Source: JBKCUI01 sp052161605 (GTDB taxonomy: Bacteria > Planctomycetota > Planctomycetia > Pirellulales > Pirellulaceae). From it: a stretch of DNA of 64,000 nucleotides. The notes below the pieces were generated by a model. The model had not been told where the DNA came from, made no database searches, and worked only from the letters and a program-made list of their open reading frames with translations. Positions within the stretch are counted from its first letter, which is position 1. The number at the start of each line of letters is the position of its first letter. The position numbers and the translations under genes are program-made. Location of the stretch: assembly GCA_052161605.1 (NCBI GenBank), contig CP197409.1. One strand, 5' to 3'. This document shows positions 10,613 through 20,382 of this stretch, one piece after another.

Positions 10613-11647
10613 ATGTCAGCTAACAGTCATGAGAATGTGCTTTTCATCTTCGACTTCATCGAAGATCTGTGCGGCATATCGCTCGATCAAAACAAAAGCT
10701 ACCTGATCGATGCACGCCTATCACCGTTGGTAAAGCAATTCGGTGTACGTTCGGCTACAGAGTTGGTGGAAAAAGCGAAGTCAACGGGAGGTGATCCAAT
10801 CCGACGTGCTCTCGTCGAAGCAATGACAACCCGAGAGACCTACTTTTTCCGCGACAAGAACATATACGACGCATTAAAATTTAAGGCGCTACCTGAGCTT
10901 ATCGATCAAAAGCTAAAATCTAAAGTGAACCGGATCAAAATCTGGTCCGCTGCTGCGAGTACCGGACAAGAAGCCTGCTCTATCGCGATGATTCTTTCTG
11001 AGATGATTCCCGAAATTACCAAATGGAACATCGAGATCATCGGTACCGATATCTCCGAAGATGCATTAGCAAAGGCCAAAAAAGGGGTTTACACCAAACT
11101 CGATGTGGATCGCGGGATGCCGCCCGAGTTTGTCAGGAAGTTTATGCGGCCGGTTGCTGATGGCTATCAAGTGAGCGATTCCATTCTGAGGTTGATCAAG
11201 TATCAGCAGATTAACCTCTTGAGTCCGTTTCCATTTAGGGACCAATTCGACATTATCTTCTGCCGCAATGTGGCTATCTATTTCGAGAAGAAAGTCAAAA
11301 TCGACCTTTTTCGCAGGATGCTCCCCCTGCTTCCGCCATATGGATACCTCTTTGTCGGCGGTTCGGAAACCCTGTTCGATTGCGGTCCAGAGTTTAAAGC
11401 GCAATCGCATTGTAAAGGTACCTTTTACCAGCCTAATCGCACTTGTTACGCGATCTCTGTCGGACAGGTTCAAGACGCGACTTCGGTCAACGTCAACGCA
11501 GGCATGTTGCCAACCTCGACTCCTCGGCCCGTTCCAAATCGACCCACTGTGCCTGCAACACCGAACCGTTTACCTGCCTCAAATTCGAATCGCCCAACAT
11601 CCGCACCTTTAATGAACAGCAAACCACTTCCGGGGCGAAGACCATGA
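10613..11647 (+). CDS. cheR: chemotaxis protein methyltransferase CheR
   Basis: 344 residues, starting 1 base after cheB. The N-terminal helical CheR domain contains TTRETYFFRD. The SAM-binding Rossmann domain shows KIWSAAASTGQEACSIAM (motif I) and GTDIS, and the FCRNVAIYF segment is typical of the family. It methylates receptor glutamates with S-adenosylmethionine, opposing CheB. The C-terminal 50 or so residues are a Pro/Asn/Thr-rich tail that the catalytic core does not need. The stop overlaps the start of the next small secreted protein by 4 bases. Confidence 0.95.
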   Translation: MSANSHENVLFIFDFIEDLCGISLDQNKSYLIDARLSPLVKQFGVRSATELVEKAKSTGGDPIRRALVEAMTTRETYFFRDKNIYDALKFKALPELIDQKLKSKVNRIKIWSAAASTGQEACSIAMILSEMIPEITKWNIEIIGTDISEDALAKAKKGVYTKLDVDRGMPPEFVRKFMRPVADGYQVSDSILRLIKYQQINLLSPFPFRDQFDIIFCRNVAIYFEKKVKIDLFRRMLPLLPPYGYLFVGGSETLFDCGPEFKAQSHCKGTFYQPNRTCYAISVGQVQDATSVNVNAGMLPTSTPRPVPNRPTVPATPNRLPASNSNRPTSAPLMNSKPLPGRRP

Positions 11648-11955
11648 AACAGTTACATTGGTTCCAAAAATCGGTTCTACTTTTCGTGGCGACGATACTC
11701 TTCAGTAATATCGGCAACAGCCCGCTGTTCTCGCAAACCATCACCATCCCTTCATCGCCTACACCGCCAGCGACTTACCGCGTGCTGAACGCCAGTCCGA
11801 TTCGGCATCACTCGAATAACACGGAAATCACTGCCGTTCTACAGCAAAAAAATCCCGCTCCGTACTCTTACGGTTGGTTCGGAGCATCGCAATCCGGACA
11901 GTGGTCTCGACAGCTAGGCTATTCTCGTAGCTACATTAACTGGAACAGAAAATAG
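11644..11955 (+). CDS. small secreted protein, unknown
   Basis: 103 residues; the ATG at 11644 overlaps the cheR stop (ATGA). A signal peptide is clear: a basic start, a hydrophobic core around LLFVATILFSNIG, and a likely cut near LFSQ. The mature part is short and rich in Ser, Asn, Tyr and Trp, with no Cys and no recognised domain. Translational coupling to cheB-cheR suggests shared expression, but a link to chemotaxis is only inference. Its stop is directly adjacent to the stop of the convergent BatA-like gene, with no spacer. Confidence 0.7.
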   Translation: MKQLHWFQKSVLLFVATILFSNIGNSPLFSQTITIPSSPTPPATYRVLNASPIRHHSNNTEITAVLQQKNPAPYSYGWFGASQSGQWSRQLGYSRSYINWNRK

Positions 11956-14109
11956 CTAAGTCGCTGCAATTCGCCGATAACTTCGAAGCCACGCCAAGGT
12001 TGATTCGAAGGCTGCGGCCACGATTACCAGACCCAACAACCATCTCCATGACCCTTGCTGTGACTCCAGTTCTACGGCTCGCATTTGTCGCAACATAGAC
12101 GCACTGGGATTAACGACTCTTCGTTCGTCCAGCGGTACGCCCCATTGCAGCAATCGGTTAGGTTCGATCGGAGTCAGTTGACTTTCCAACGGTGACAAGT
12201 TTGCTGAAATCGTCCTTGTGACGCCGTTTTCCTCGCTGAGCAAATAGTTACCGGGAGCTTGAATCAACCAGTTCTCTTTTTGACCGGCCGTGATCTGCTT
12301 TAAGCCCCCGTCCGGCGTTCGCAATGTGCATGGCCCCTCGAGGCGGAGTTCATCGCCTACCAGCAGACTCTCACCTTGAATCTGCTCAGGCAATGAACCT
12401 TGAATGTAACGCAATATCAAAGGTAGAAACTTGCTCGACAATGCAAACTGACTTTCACTAGGCTGCCAACCGGATGCCATGATGACGACATTCCCTTTTC
12501 CTAAAGATCGTCGAAGCAGCGCCGGCTTACCGTGATCGAAGCGCGCCAGGATTTGGAACGAGTTCTCGGCACGCAACTCAATATCGCGTTGCTTCCAGAA
12601 CCGCACCTTGGTGAAGTCACTAAACTTGGCGTCGGCAAATTCGCTGAAGAGGTAGTGGCCGAAATCTATATCCTGTAGCAAACGAAAATCACCAACCTTG
12701 CCTTCCGATACGCCAGCGATGTCTCCTTCGCTGAGCCAGCTAAGGGCAGCCTCCCACTCTCTCGCAGTATCCGAGACAGAACTGTCGAGCAACCAAAACA
12801 ACGCCCCACCGGTTTGGATAAAGTCTTTGATGCGAGCCCAAGAAGACTCTGGTGGTAGCCCAATTAAAAATACACATTTCTCCGATTGAGGGTCTAGCCC
12901 CCATTCCGAACCTAACTCTCGCACTTGAAAATCAACATCGAAAAACTCACCGCCGAGCGGGAGTTGTTGCAGGAAAAACTCTGCAGATTTCTCGTCGAAG
13001 TCGTTTCGATTCGTCAGGCAGACGATCTTGTGAGTCACCTTGGTCATCGGAGAACAATAAAACTCATTGTCGAATTCGACCCGATCCCCGATCAGACGAA
13101 GCGAACCGGCGTTGGCTGGCATCGATTCGATGGTAACATTGCGAGATTGCCCCGGCGAAACCAAGACTTCTTGGATGGTCGAGCCGATGATCTTGCCTTC
13201 TTGATCAACCCAGCCCAACTTCAAAGCTTCAACACGACTCTGAGCAAGATTGGTCACTCTGGCCTTCGTCATTCCCGTGAGACGAGAACGGGGCGACTCA
13301 TTACCTCCCGATTGAGAGGTATCATTTTCGTCCGCTTCCTCGGTTAAATTTTGCAAGACTCGAACGAACGCGTTATCACTCGCCCCCTCCTGAACTCCAA
13401 CCACAATTTGACGCACAACCAATCCCTTGGGCCACTCAATCGAAGCGAGCTCGTCGTACTGACCTCCTTGTTGAAAGTCTGACACGATGACCAACTCGAG
13501 TGTATCAGGCATTTCCGTATCGCTGCCCTCTCCTCGTTCGCTCTCGAGCCCCAACAGTTCCACGGCAGAACGAACGCTTCTGCCAAAGTTTGTTCCGAAC
13601 CATGTCGCTTCTAGACCATTGACCGCATCCTTGGCCAAAGCCTGACGCTGTCCGGGACTTACCTCCATGCTGGACTCGATGCCAAATGCGGGAACCAACT
13701 CGCGATGAAAACCATAAACGGCAACCAAGTCTTCGGGTTGAGCCGACTGAATCCATTCGAGAGATCGTCGTCTCGCTTGATCCATGACCCCATCTCGCAT
13801 CATGCTGGCACTGATGTCTACCATCAAAATGCGACGAGTTCCACTCCTCACAGCATCCGATGCGGTAGGGGTGTTCCAATAAGGTCTAGCAAAAGCCGCA
13901 GCGACCAAAAGGATCAAAAACCCACGCAGCAACAGCAGCCACCACTGGTCGATCTGACTACTCTTTGTTAATCGAGGGATATCCTTCTCCAAAAACAGGG
14001 AGCTGCTGAACTCGATTTTGTCCTTGGGTCTCTTTCTCACCAAATGGGCGATGATCGGGGCTGCAATCGCTAACGCAGCCAATGCATAAAAAGGAGCTAA
14101 AAAACTCAT
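11956..14109 (-). CDS. BatA-domain/von Willebrand factor A membrane protein
   Basis: 717 residues. The N-terminus is the BatA double-transmembrane unit: MSFLAPFYALAALAIAAPII, a cytoplasmic loop with RKRPK, then WWLLLLRGFLILLVAAAFARP. A vWA domain follows with the MIDAS motif DISASM and a later Asp (VSDFQQGG). The middle resembles the GATase-like fold seen in planctomycete BatA proteins (GGALFWLLDSS), and a last helix lies near the C-terminus (WLLGLVIVAAAFESTLAWL). AGGAG lies upstream of the ATG. It lies 31 bases downstream of the DUF58 gene and forms the usual DUF58-BatA pair. These are normally found with a MoxR ATPase, which is not in the window. Confidence 0.9.
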   Translation of the reverse strand: MSFLAPFYALAALAIAAPIIAHLVRKRPKDKIEFSSSLFLEKDIPRLTKSSQIDQWWLLLLRGFLILLVAAAFARPYWNTPTASDAVRSGTRRILMVDISASMMRDGVMDQARRRSLEWIQSAQPEDLVAVYGFHRELVPAFGIESSMEVSPGQRQALAKDAVNGLEATWFGTNFGRSVRSAVELLGLESERGEGSDTEMPDTLELVIVSDFQQGGQYDELASIEWPKGLVVRQIVVGVQEGASDNAFVRVLQNLTEEADENDTSQSGGNESPRSRLTGMTKARVTNLAQSRVEALKLGWVDQEGKIIGSTIQEVLVSPGQSRNVTIESMPANAGSLRLIGDRVEFDNEFYCSPMTKVTHKIVCLTNRNDFDEKSAEFFLQQLPLGGEFFDVDFQVRELGSEWGLDPQSEKCVFLIGLPPESSWARIKDFIQTGGALFWLLDSSVSDTAREWEAALSWLSEGDIAGVSEGKVGDFRLLQDIDFGHYLFSEFADAKFSDFTKVRFWKQRDIELRAENSFQILARFDHGKPALLRRSLGKGNVVIMASGWQPSESQFALSSKFLPLILRYIQGSLPEQIQGESLLVGDELRLEGPCTLRTPDGGLKQITAGQKENWLIQAPGNYLLSEENGVTRTISANLSPLESQLTPIEPNRLLQWGVPLDERRVVNPSASMLRQMRAVELESQQGSWRWLLGLVIVAAAFESTLAWLRSYRRIAAT

Positions 14110-14140
14110 CGACTACTCCTGTTCGTACTCAACGTCTTGC

Positions 14141-15046
14141 TCAACGATTTTGTGCGGATACGGGACGTCTCTGGATTACACCCCCAGTTCGCTGCTGCCG
14201 CTTTAACAACTCGTAAAGCGCAATCTCAACGGATTCGTCCGTTCGCAAGGGTACCCAGCTTATGCCATGCTCACCAGCTAATTTGCTCCACGATTGCTGG
14301 TGCGAATCAAACCGCTTCTTGTAGGTTGCTTTCGCCGTTCTCGGGTCTACAAAAATTTCAGCTCCCGTTTCCATGTCTCGAACCATAGCAGGTTTATCTA
14401 CCGTCCACTCGGTCTCGCTCGGGTCCAAGGTTTGTATTAACACGATCTCGTGCCCCCTGGCAGCTAAACGCGAAAAGGCGGGGAACACAGATTGGACTGG
14501 CACCAGGAAATCCGAGATCACCACGATCAAGCTTCGCTGCCGGACAATCTCAGCCAAATGCTGAATCGGGTCGAGAATGTTGGTCGTTTCGCCACTTCCC
14601 TCGCGCGACAACATCGAAAGAATGCGTTTCAACTGCCCCGGGCGAAATCGGGAGGGGAGCACATCCGCGATCTCTTTGTCGAAAGTCACCAGACCGACCG
14701 CGTCTCTCTGCAACGTCAAATAGAACGCCAATGTTGCCGCAACCGTTCTAGCGTACTCCGATTTCGTATAGCTCAACTTGCCGTACTGCATCGACCGGCT
14801 TTGATCGACCACCAAATAACATCGACGGTTGGTCTCGTCCTCAAACTTTTTCACATAGTAGCGATCGCATCGCGCATAGAGCTTCCAATCGATGGTACGA
14901 GGATCATCGCCTGTTGAGAACGGACGATATTCGCTGAACTCCACCGAGAACCCATGCTTGGGACTTCGGTGCAATCCATTGTGAAAACCGGTGACAATCG
15001 ACTTGGCTCGCCACTGCAAATCATCCATTCGCATGATGGCAGCCAT
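14141..15046 (-). CDS. DUF58 domain protein (vWA-like, MoxR-associated)
   Basis: 301 residues with the hallmark DUF58 stretch FSEYRPFSTGDDPRTIDWKL and then a vWA-like domain whose MIDAS reads DQSRSMQYG. A GGTGG sequence lies before the ATG. DUF58 proteins partner with MoxR AAA+ ATPases and BatA-like proteins; a role in envelope assembly or metal-centre maturation is known for some families but cannot be assigned here. It is soluble with no signal peptide. It is upstream of, and probably co-transcribed with, the BatA gene. Confidence 0.92.
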   Translation of the reverse strand: MAAIMRMDDLQWRAKSIVTGFHNGLHRSPKHGFSVEFSEYRPFSTGDDPRTIDWKLYARCDRYYVKKFEDETNRRCYLVVDQSRSMQYGKLSYTKSEYARTVAATLAFYLTLQRDAVGLVTFDKEIADVLPSRFRPGQLKRILSMLSREGSGETTNILDPIQHLAEIVRQRSLIVVISDFLVPVQSVFPAFSRLAARGHEIVLIQTLDPSETEWTVDKPAMVRDMETGAEIFVDPRTAKATYKKRFDSHQQSWSKLAGEHGISWVPLRTDESVEIALYELLKRQQRTGGVIQRRPVSAQNR

Positions 15047-15221
15047 ATCAATCCACCGATCCGAACCGGCGGAACTGGTCTTGGATACTGAAGTGCTAAT
15101 GACTGGCTCGCATTTCCTGGGCGAAACGATCAGAACAAACTATTTTGTCCCCGCATTATAGCGTATGCCGCCAAGGAAATGTTTAAGGAAAATCGCGAGT
15201 CTCGCTTTGTCCGCCGGTGTA

Positions 15222-15671
15222 CTAAGCTTCGAAATTCAGCGAAATTTCCGCTGGAGACTCTTCGAAGCTAGACATAAACTTTGGGGCGGGAGGTGCTCCC
15301 CGCTCCAGACTCTCCTGGCGTACGAACATCGCCCAGGATTCCATCTCGATTTCCAGGATTTCGGTGACGTTCTGCAATGCCTCGATATCGCGTTCGATCA
15401 TGACTGCCACGACGAGCTTCGAGAGAAAAACGTAGAGATCGGAGGTGATTTGGGCTAGTTCATGATTCGGATCGACCACCCCTGCCAATAGTTCGGTCAC
15501 GATGTCCTGTATCCGGATCACCCATTGTTCGGCTTCCGTGTGCCGATTCTCCTTCCACAAGTCACCGACGACCAAGCACAGTCCATGGGCTTTCTGGAGT
15601 AGTAGAAAACGAAGCTTCGCCGGCGAAGCTGATTCGATTTCTTGAAGTAGGAAAGCTTCTCTTTGGTCCAT
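15222..15671 (-). CDS. fliS: FliS-like flagellar export chaperone
   Basis: 149 residues from the ATG at 15671; a TTG at 15683 would add four. It is all-helical, of FliS length, and shows the FliS pattern: an N-terminal LLQEIESASPAKLRFLLLQKA, then IRIQDIVTELLAGV, then a C-terminal helix with ETWA-like residues (EIEMESWAMFV). FliS binds the flagellin C-terminus in the cytoplasm and keeps it unfolded until export. Identification rests on my reading of these helices. No other flagellar gene is in the window, but cheB and cheR lie 4 kb away. Confidence 0.7.
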   Translation of the reverse strand: MDQREAFLLQEIESASPAKLRFLLLQKAHGLCLVVGDLWKENRHTEAEQWVIRIQDIVTELLAGVVDPNHELAQITSDLYVFLSKLVVAVMIERDIEALQNVTEILEIEMESWAMFVRQESLERGAPPAPKFMSSFEESPAEISLNFEA

Positions 15672-15906
15672 GTGTACTCTCAAACAAGCGGGAGCGTTGG
15701 AAATGCCTTACTCGCAGCCTGTGGAATCGGCAAACAGAGAATAATCGCATTCATGGATGTAGGGGATTTTCGCTACTTGTCTCACTTTCAGGTCGAACAA
15801 TCGTTACATCCGCGCCGAACGGAAAATCTCCCTTTTAGAATCCTGCCATTGCTGGTCTATTACGACTAGTTTCATGGGTACCTTTCACTCTTTAAAACTT
15901 TTCTTT

Positions 15907-17379
15907 ATGTCCTATCAGCTTACCAAGATCACCTCGCTTGACGGGGTCGAAGGTTTCCGAGCCCACAATCGCGCGATTGGAATTGAGATCGGTATCGACG
16001 ATGTGATGATGTCGGGGCAGGAAAATCCTCTGTTGGGATCCGTGGCTTGGCGATGGAATGGTCAAGAACGAACCATCGGAAATCGTTTTGCCATCCAGCC
16101 GATGGAGGGTTGGGACGGAACGTCGACGGGCGGAGTTACCGCTCCCATGATCCGGCGTTGGCGAAGGTTTGGTGAAAGCGGAGCCAAGCTGATTTGGGGA
16201 GGAGAAGCTATGGCGGTCCGACCGGATGGACGGGCCAACCCCAACCAGCTTATCCTTAACGAACAGAACGTCGGTGATATCGCTCGACTAAGACTAGAAC
16301 TCGTGGCAGCGCATGCTGAGACCTCCGGGACTACAGACGGTTTGGTTATCGGCTTTCAACTGACTCATTCAGGTAGATTCTGCCGTCCCAACGATAAGAA
16401 ACGTTGGGAACCGCGAGTTGCATACCGCCACCCTTTACTCGATCCCAAGTTTGATGTGGACTCTGATGAGAAAGTTTGGACGGACAGCGATCTTCATGAG
16501 TTGATCCTTGATTATGGACGCGCTGCTCTACTCGCCAAGCAAGCGGGTGCAGATTTTGTAGACGTCAAATGTTGCCACGGCTATCTTTTGCATGAATTTC
16601 TAGGTGCGCATACGAGGCCGGGGCCCTTTGGTGGTAGCTTTGAGAACCGAACCAGACTACTCCTTGAAATTATCAAAGAGATCCAACGCGCTGCCCCTGG
16701 AATCGCGATCGGAGTCCGACTCAGCGCTTACGACTTCGTTCCCCATCAACCCAATCCGGCCACCGCCGAACCTGGTAAAACCGGCCAGGGAATGCCTACT
16801 CCCTTTGAAGAACATATTCCCTATCGTTTCGGGTTCGGACTCAATCCCGACAATCCACTGGAACGCGATTTGTCGGAACCTAGTCAGCTGCTAGGTTTGC
16901 TCGAGGCGCATGGGGTGACGTTGGTCAATATTTCAGCTGGCAGTCCGTATTATACACCTCACATTCTGCGGCCAGCATCTTATCCTCCGTCGGATGGTTA
17001 TCAGCCGCATGAAGACCCTCTCATCTCCGTCGCCCGACACCTGGACGTAGCGAGCGAGCTCAAGGCTGCTCACCCGAATCTATTAATCGTGGGATCGGGA
17101 TATTCCTATCTACAAGAGTTCCTGCCAAACGTCGCACAGCATCAAATACGCCATGGCAGGGTCGATTTTGTAGGCATGGGACGCATGGTGCTCTCGTATC
17201 CACGGCAGCTTCTGGATGCTATCCATGATGGGAAAAGCGAACGCAAGCTGGTCTGTCGGACCTTTTCTGATTGCACGACTGCCCCGCGAAACGGTCTCCC
17301 CTCGGGCTGTTATCCTCTTGACGAATACTATAAACGATCCGAGGATGCGAAACTACTCAAGCAAATCAAAGCGAAATAG
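15907..17379 (+). CDS. NADH:flavin oxidoreductase, old-yellow-enzyme family
   Basis: 490 residues from the ATG at 15907; an ATG at 15874 would add 11 residues that look unlike the family, and neither start has a clear ribosome-binding site. TIM-barrel OYE features are present: IQPMEGWDG, LIWGGEAMAV, and the DVKCCHGYLLHEFL plus RPGPFGGSFENR segment that lines the FMN and substrate site. There is no C-terminal Fe-S or NAD-binding extension as in 2,4-dienoyl-CoA reductase, though the protein is longer than a minimal OYE (about 360). The substrate is unknown. The aldo/keto reductase begins 48 bases downstream on the same strand. Confidence 0.9.
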   Translation: MSYQLTKITSLDGVEGFRAHNRAIGIEIGIDDVMMSGQENPLLGSVAWRWNGQERTIGNRFAIQPMEGWDGTSTGGVTAPMIRRWRRFGESGAKLIWGGEAMAVRPDGRANPNQLILNEQNVGDIARLRLELVAAHAETSGTTDGLVIGFQLTHSGRFCRPNDKKRWEPRVAYRHPLLDPKFDVDSDEKVWTDSDLHELILDYGRAALLAKQAGADFVDVKCCHGYLLHEFLGAHTRPGPFGGSFENRTRLLLEIIKEIQRAAPGIAIGVRLSAYDFVPHQPNPATAEPGKTGQGMPTPFEEHIPYRFGFGLNPDNPLERDLSEPSQLLGLLEAHGVTLVNISAGSPYYTPHILRPASYPPSDGYQPHEDPLISVARHLDVASELKAAHPNLLIVGSGYSYLQEFLPNVAQHQIRHGRVDFVGMGRMVLSYPRQLLDAIHDGKSERKLVCRTFSDCTTAPRNGLPSGCYPLDEYYKRSEDAKLLKQIKAK

Positions 17380-17427
17380 ACAAACCCGCATAAGCCCCCG
17401 GGCGATATTCACCAAAAAGTACTCATC

Positions 17428-18399
17428 ATGAAGCGACGAAAATTAGGCGAGACCCAACTGGAACTCCCGATCCTCGGATTTGGTGCTTCGTCCATCGGGG
17501 CGGAATTCGGGCAACGAGACTTGCAACAATCACTCAGCAGCGCGCACGCAGCCATCGATGCCGGTCTGAACTATATCGATACGGCCCCCTATTACGGACG
17601 AGCGATGAGCGAAGTCCTCTTGGGATTTATCCTACCCAAATACAAACGGGAGGATTTGATCTTAAGCACAAAAGTAGGGCGTTACGGTCCAAACCATTTC
17701 GATTTTTCGGCCAAAAGAGTAGTCGAGAGCATCGATCTTTCCCTCGAACGTATGCAAGTCGAATATCTCGACATGGTATTCTGTCATGACATTGAGTACG
17801 GCGATTTGAACCAAATCGTCGAGGAAACGCTGCCAGCCCTGCGCCGCCAAGTGGAGAAGGGCAAGGTTCGGTACATCGGAATTAGTGGTTATCCGATGAA
17901 GATCTTCAAGACGATCATCCCGACGGGGGCCATCGATTGCGCCTTAACGTATAACCACTATACCTTGCAGAATGATATGGCGTTACAGCTCGTGCCCTTA
18001 GCCGAGAAGCACAACGTGGGTTTGATCAACGCCGCTCCGTTCTCCGCACGTTTGCTTACCCATATGCCGCTACCACCCTGGCACAAAGCGACTGATGAGG
18101 TGCGACGAGTTGCCAAAGAGGCCGTAGATTTTTGTCGCAGCCAGGGAACCTGTATAGAAAAGATTGCCTTGCAGTTCTCGCTCGCCAATCCATCCTTCGC
18201 TAGCTGCTTGGTAGGAAGTGCTCGCCTGGATGAGATCCAGCAATGGCTAACATGGATGGACGAGCCTATAGATACAACAATCACAGACCAAGTCAAACAG
18301 ATCCTTGCCCCAATCCACAATTGGTTCTACGTCGAGGGTCGACCTGAGAACAACGATTTGGATTGGCCCACATCGACCATCTGGAATCCGCAGAGTTAA
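17428..18399 (+). CDS. aldo/keto reductase (L-galactose dehydrogenase-like)
   Basis: 323 residues, a single AKR TIM barrel. The catalytic tetrad positions appear in YIDTAPYYG (Asp and Tyr), STKVG (Lys) and FCHDIE (His). KVRYIGISGYP and the C-terminal SCLVGSARLDEIQ are also typical. The N-terminus resembles the plant-type L-galactose 1-dehydrogenase branch. It should reduce or oxidise a sugar or aldehyde with NAD(P)(H) in the cytoplasm. It follows the flavin oxidoreductase closely, so the two may act together, but no pathway can be named. Confidence 0.92.
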   Translation: MKRRKLGETQLELPILGFGASSIGAEFGQRDLQQSLSSAHAAIDAGLNYIDTAPYYGRAMSEVLLGFILPKYKREDLILSTKVGRYGPNHFDFSAKRVVESIDLSLERMQVEYLDMVFCHDIEYGDLNQIVEETLPALRRQVEKGKVRYIGISGYPMKIFKTIIPTGAIDCALTYNHYTLQNDMALQLVPLAEKHNVGLINAAPFSARLLTHMPLPPWHKATDEVRRVAKEAVDFCRSQGTCIEKIALQFSLANPSFASCLVGSARLDEIQQWLTWMDEPIDTTITDQVKQILAPIHNWFYVEGRPENNDLDWPTSTIWNPQS

Positions 18400-18457
18400 A
18401 CCTCCGGGGCACAACAGCAATTACACGAATCCATACGCAATATCGAACACATCATCG

Positions 18458-20263
18458 ATGCCACAGATTACTATCCAACAGCTCACCATGAGCTACAGCG
18501 GTCCGCAACTCCTTTCCGAAGTCAATTGCCGCATCGATGCCGGCGAAAAGATCGGATTGCTCGGTCGCAATGGGGCGGGCAAGACAACCTTTTTGAGGCT
18601 TCTGTCCGGTCAAGAAAGACCTGAAGCCGGTCAGATCGAACTAGCGCCCGATACCAACATCGCGATCCTACCACAGGATGTTCCGGACGATATCGCAGGC
18701 ACCATCTCCGAAATCATTCTGAGTGGCTTGCCAGACGAATTGCAACAGCCAGAAAACCACTGGAAACGCGATCAGTACTTGGAACAAACACTGTCACAGC
18801 TCGAACTGGACGGAGATCGTCAATTCGAATCTCTGTCGACCGGGCTCAAAAGACGCACATTGCTAGGCAAAGCCATTGCCGGCAAGCCCGATGTTCTGCT
18901 GCTTGACGAACCGACGAACCACTTGGACATTGACGCGATTACTTGGCTAGAAGGATTTCTCGCAAATCTATCAACCACGTTGATATTCGTAACACACGAC
19001 CGCGCATTTCTTACGCGGCTCGCGACTCGGATTCTCGAGGTGGATCGAGGTCGTCTGTTCGACTGGGCATGCGATTACCAAACGTTTCTAAAGCGTAAAG
19101 AGCAGGCTCTCTTAGCAGAAGAAAAGCAGCAAGCCTTGTTCGATAAAAAACTGGCTGAGGAAGAAGTTTGGATTCGCACCGGGATCAAGGCACGTAGGAC
19201 GCGAAACGAAGGCCGAGTGAGACGACTTGAGGAGATGCGTCGCAATCGTTCACAACGTCCGAAAGCAGTTGGCGAGGTTCGTATGCAGATCGATACGGGG
19301 GATCGCAGCGGTAATCTCGTCTGTCATCTCGAAGGTGCATCGTTTGGTTACGAAGGCAAAACGATTGTAAAACCATTCGACCTCACCATAATGCGAGGGG
19401 ACAAGGTTGGGGTCCTTGGACGCAATGGAATCGGAAAATCGACACTTTTAAAGGGGATACTTGGTCAGTTAGAACCCCTGAGTGGATCAGTTCGATTGGG
19501 CACTAAATTGGAAATTGCGTATTTTGATCAAACCCGCGATATCTTAGACCCCAATCAAACAGCCGAAGAGAATGTAGGGCAAGGAAAAACGACTATTACG
19601 GTCAACGGCAAATCGAAACACATCATTGGTTATTTGCAGGATTTTCTTTTTACTCCCGAACAAGCTCGTTCACCGATTCGATTTTTCTCCGGTGGGCAAC
19701 GCAATAGGTTGCTGTTGGCAAAGTTGTTAGCGCGGCCAGCCAACTTGCTCATCATGGACGAACCAACCAACGATTTGGATTCCGAGACGTTGGAGCTGCT
19801 CGAAGAGCGAGTTGTCGATTATGAGGGAACCCTTATTGTCGTCAGCCACGATAGAGAGTTTCTAAATAATTGTGTCACAAGCATGCTAGTCTTTGAGGAT
19901 GGGGCCATCAAAGAGTATGTCGGCGGCTATGACGATTGGTTGAGGCAACGCAAGAAGCCTGAAGCGCGCGCAAGTCAGAAGAAACAGGAAACGAAACAAG
20001 CTACTGCACCGCCCAAAGAAGAAGTTAAGGAATCCGGCAAGAAGCTGTCTTACAAAGAGAAACAGGAGCTGGAGAAACTGCCGCGGATGATTGAGGAGAT
20101 GGAAGCCGAGGTAGGAACGATTCACGAGGAAATGTCGAATCCAGAGTATTTTCGTGGGCCGGCGGACAAGCAGACGAGGGATCAGAAGCGATTAGCGGAA
20201 TTAGAGGCCAAGCTTCCGAAAGCCTACTCCCGCTGGGAAGAACTATCAGAACGCGATCAATAG
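18458..20263 (+). CDS. uup: ABC-F family ATPase, Uup-like
   Basis: 601 residues from the ATG at 18458. Two ABC domains without membrane segments are present. The first has Walker A GRNGAGKTT, signature LSTGLKRR and Walker B LLLDEPTNHLD; the second has GRNGIGKST, FSGGQRNR and LIMDEPTNDLD. A charged linker lies between them and a Lys/Glu-rich coiled coil closes the protein (residues about 530-600), as in Uup. ABC-F proteins act on ribosomes or nucleic acids. Uup is linked to ribosome function and to precise excision of transposons in E. coli. It lies 58 bases after the aldo/keto reductase on the same strand. Confidence 0.93.
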   Translation: MPQITIQQLTMSYSGPQLLSEVNCRIDAGEKIGLLGRNGAGKTTFLRLLSGQERPEAGQIELAPDTNIAILPQDVPDDIAGTISEIILSGLPDELQQPENHWKRDQYLEQTLSQLELDGDRQFESLSTGLKRRTLLGKAIAGKPDVLLLDEPTNHLDIDAITWLEGFLANLSTTLIFVTHDRAFLTRLATRILEVDRGRLFDWACDYQTFLKRKEQALLAEEKQQALFDKKLAEEEVWIRTGIKARRTRNEGRVRRLEEMRRNRSQRPKAVGEVRMQIDTGDRSGNLVCHLEGASFGYEGKTIVKPFDLTIMRGDKVGVLGRNGIGKSTLLKGILGQLEPLSGSVRLGTKLEIAYFDQTRDILDPNQTAEENVGQGKTTITVNGKSKHIIGYLQDFLFTPEQARSPIRFFSGGQRNRLLLAKLLARPANLLIMDEPTNDLDSETLELLEERVVDYEGTLIVVSHDREFLNNCVTSMLVFEDGAIKEYVGGYDDWLRQRKKPEARASQKKQETKQATAPPKEEVKESGKKLSYKEKQELEKLPRMIEEMEAEVGTIHEEMSNPEYFRGPADKQTRDQKRLAELEAKLPKAYSRWEELSERDQ

Positions 20264-20382
20264 TTTATTCGGATGGGACGGAGTTCTTTCTTGCTACGTT
20301 CCATTTCGAGTAAAATACAGGTCCGAGTTGAATACGCCAGAGGAGTCCTTTCCCCTTTTGAGTTTGTCTGGGAGTTAGTCGA

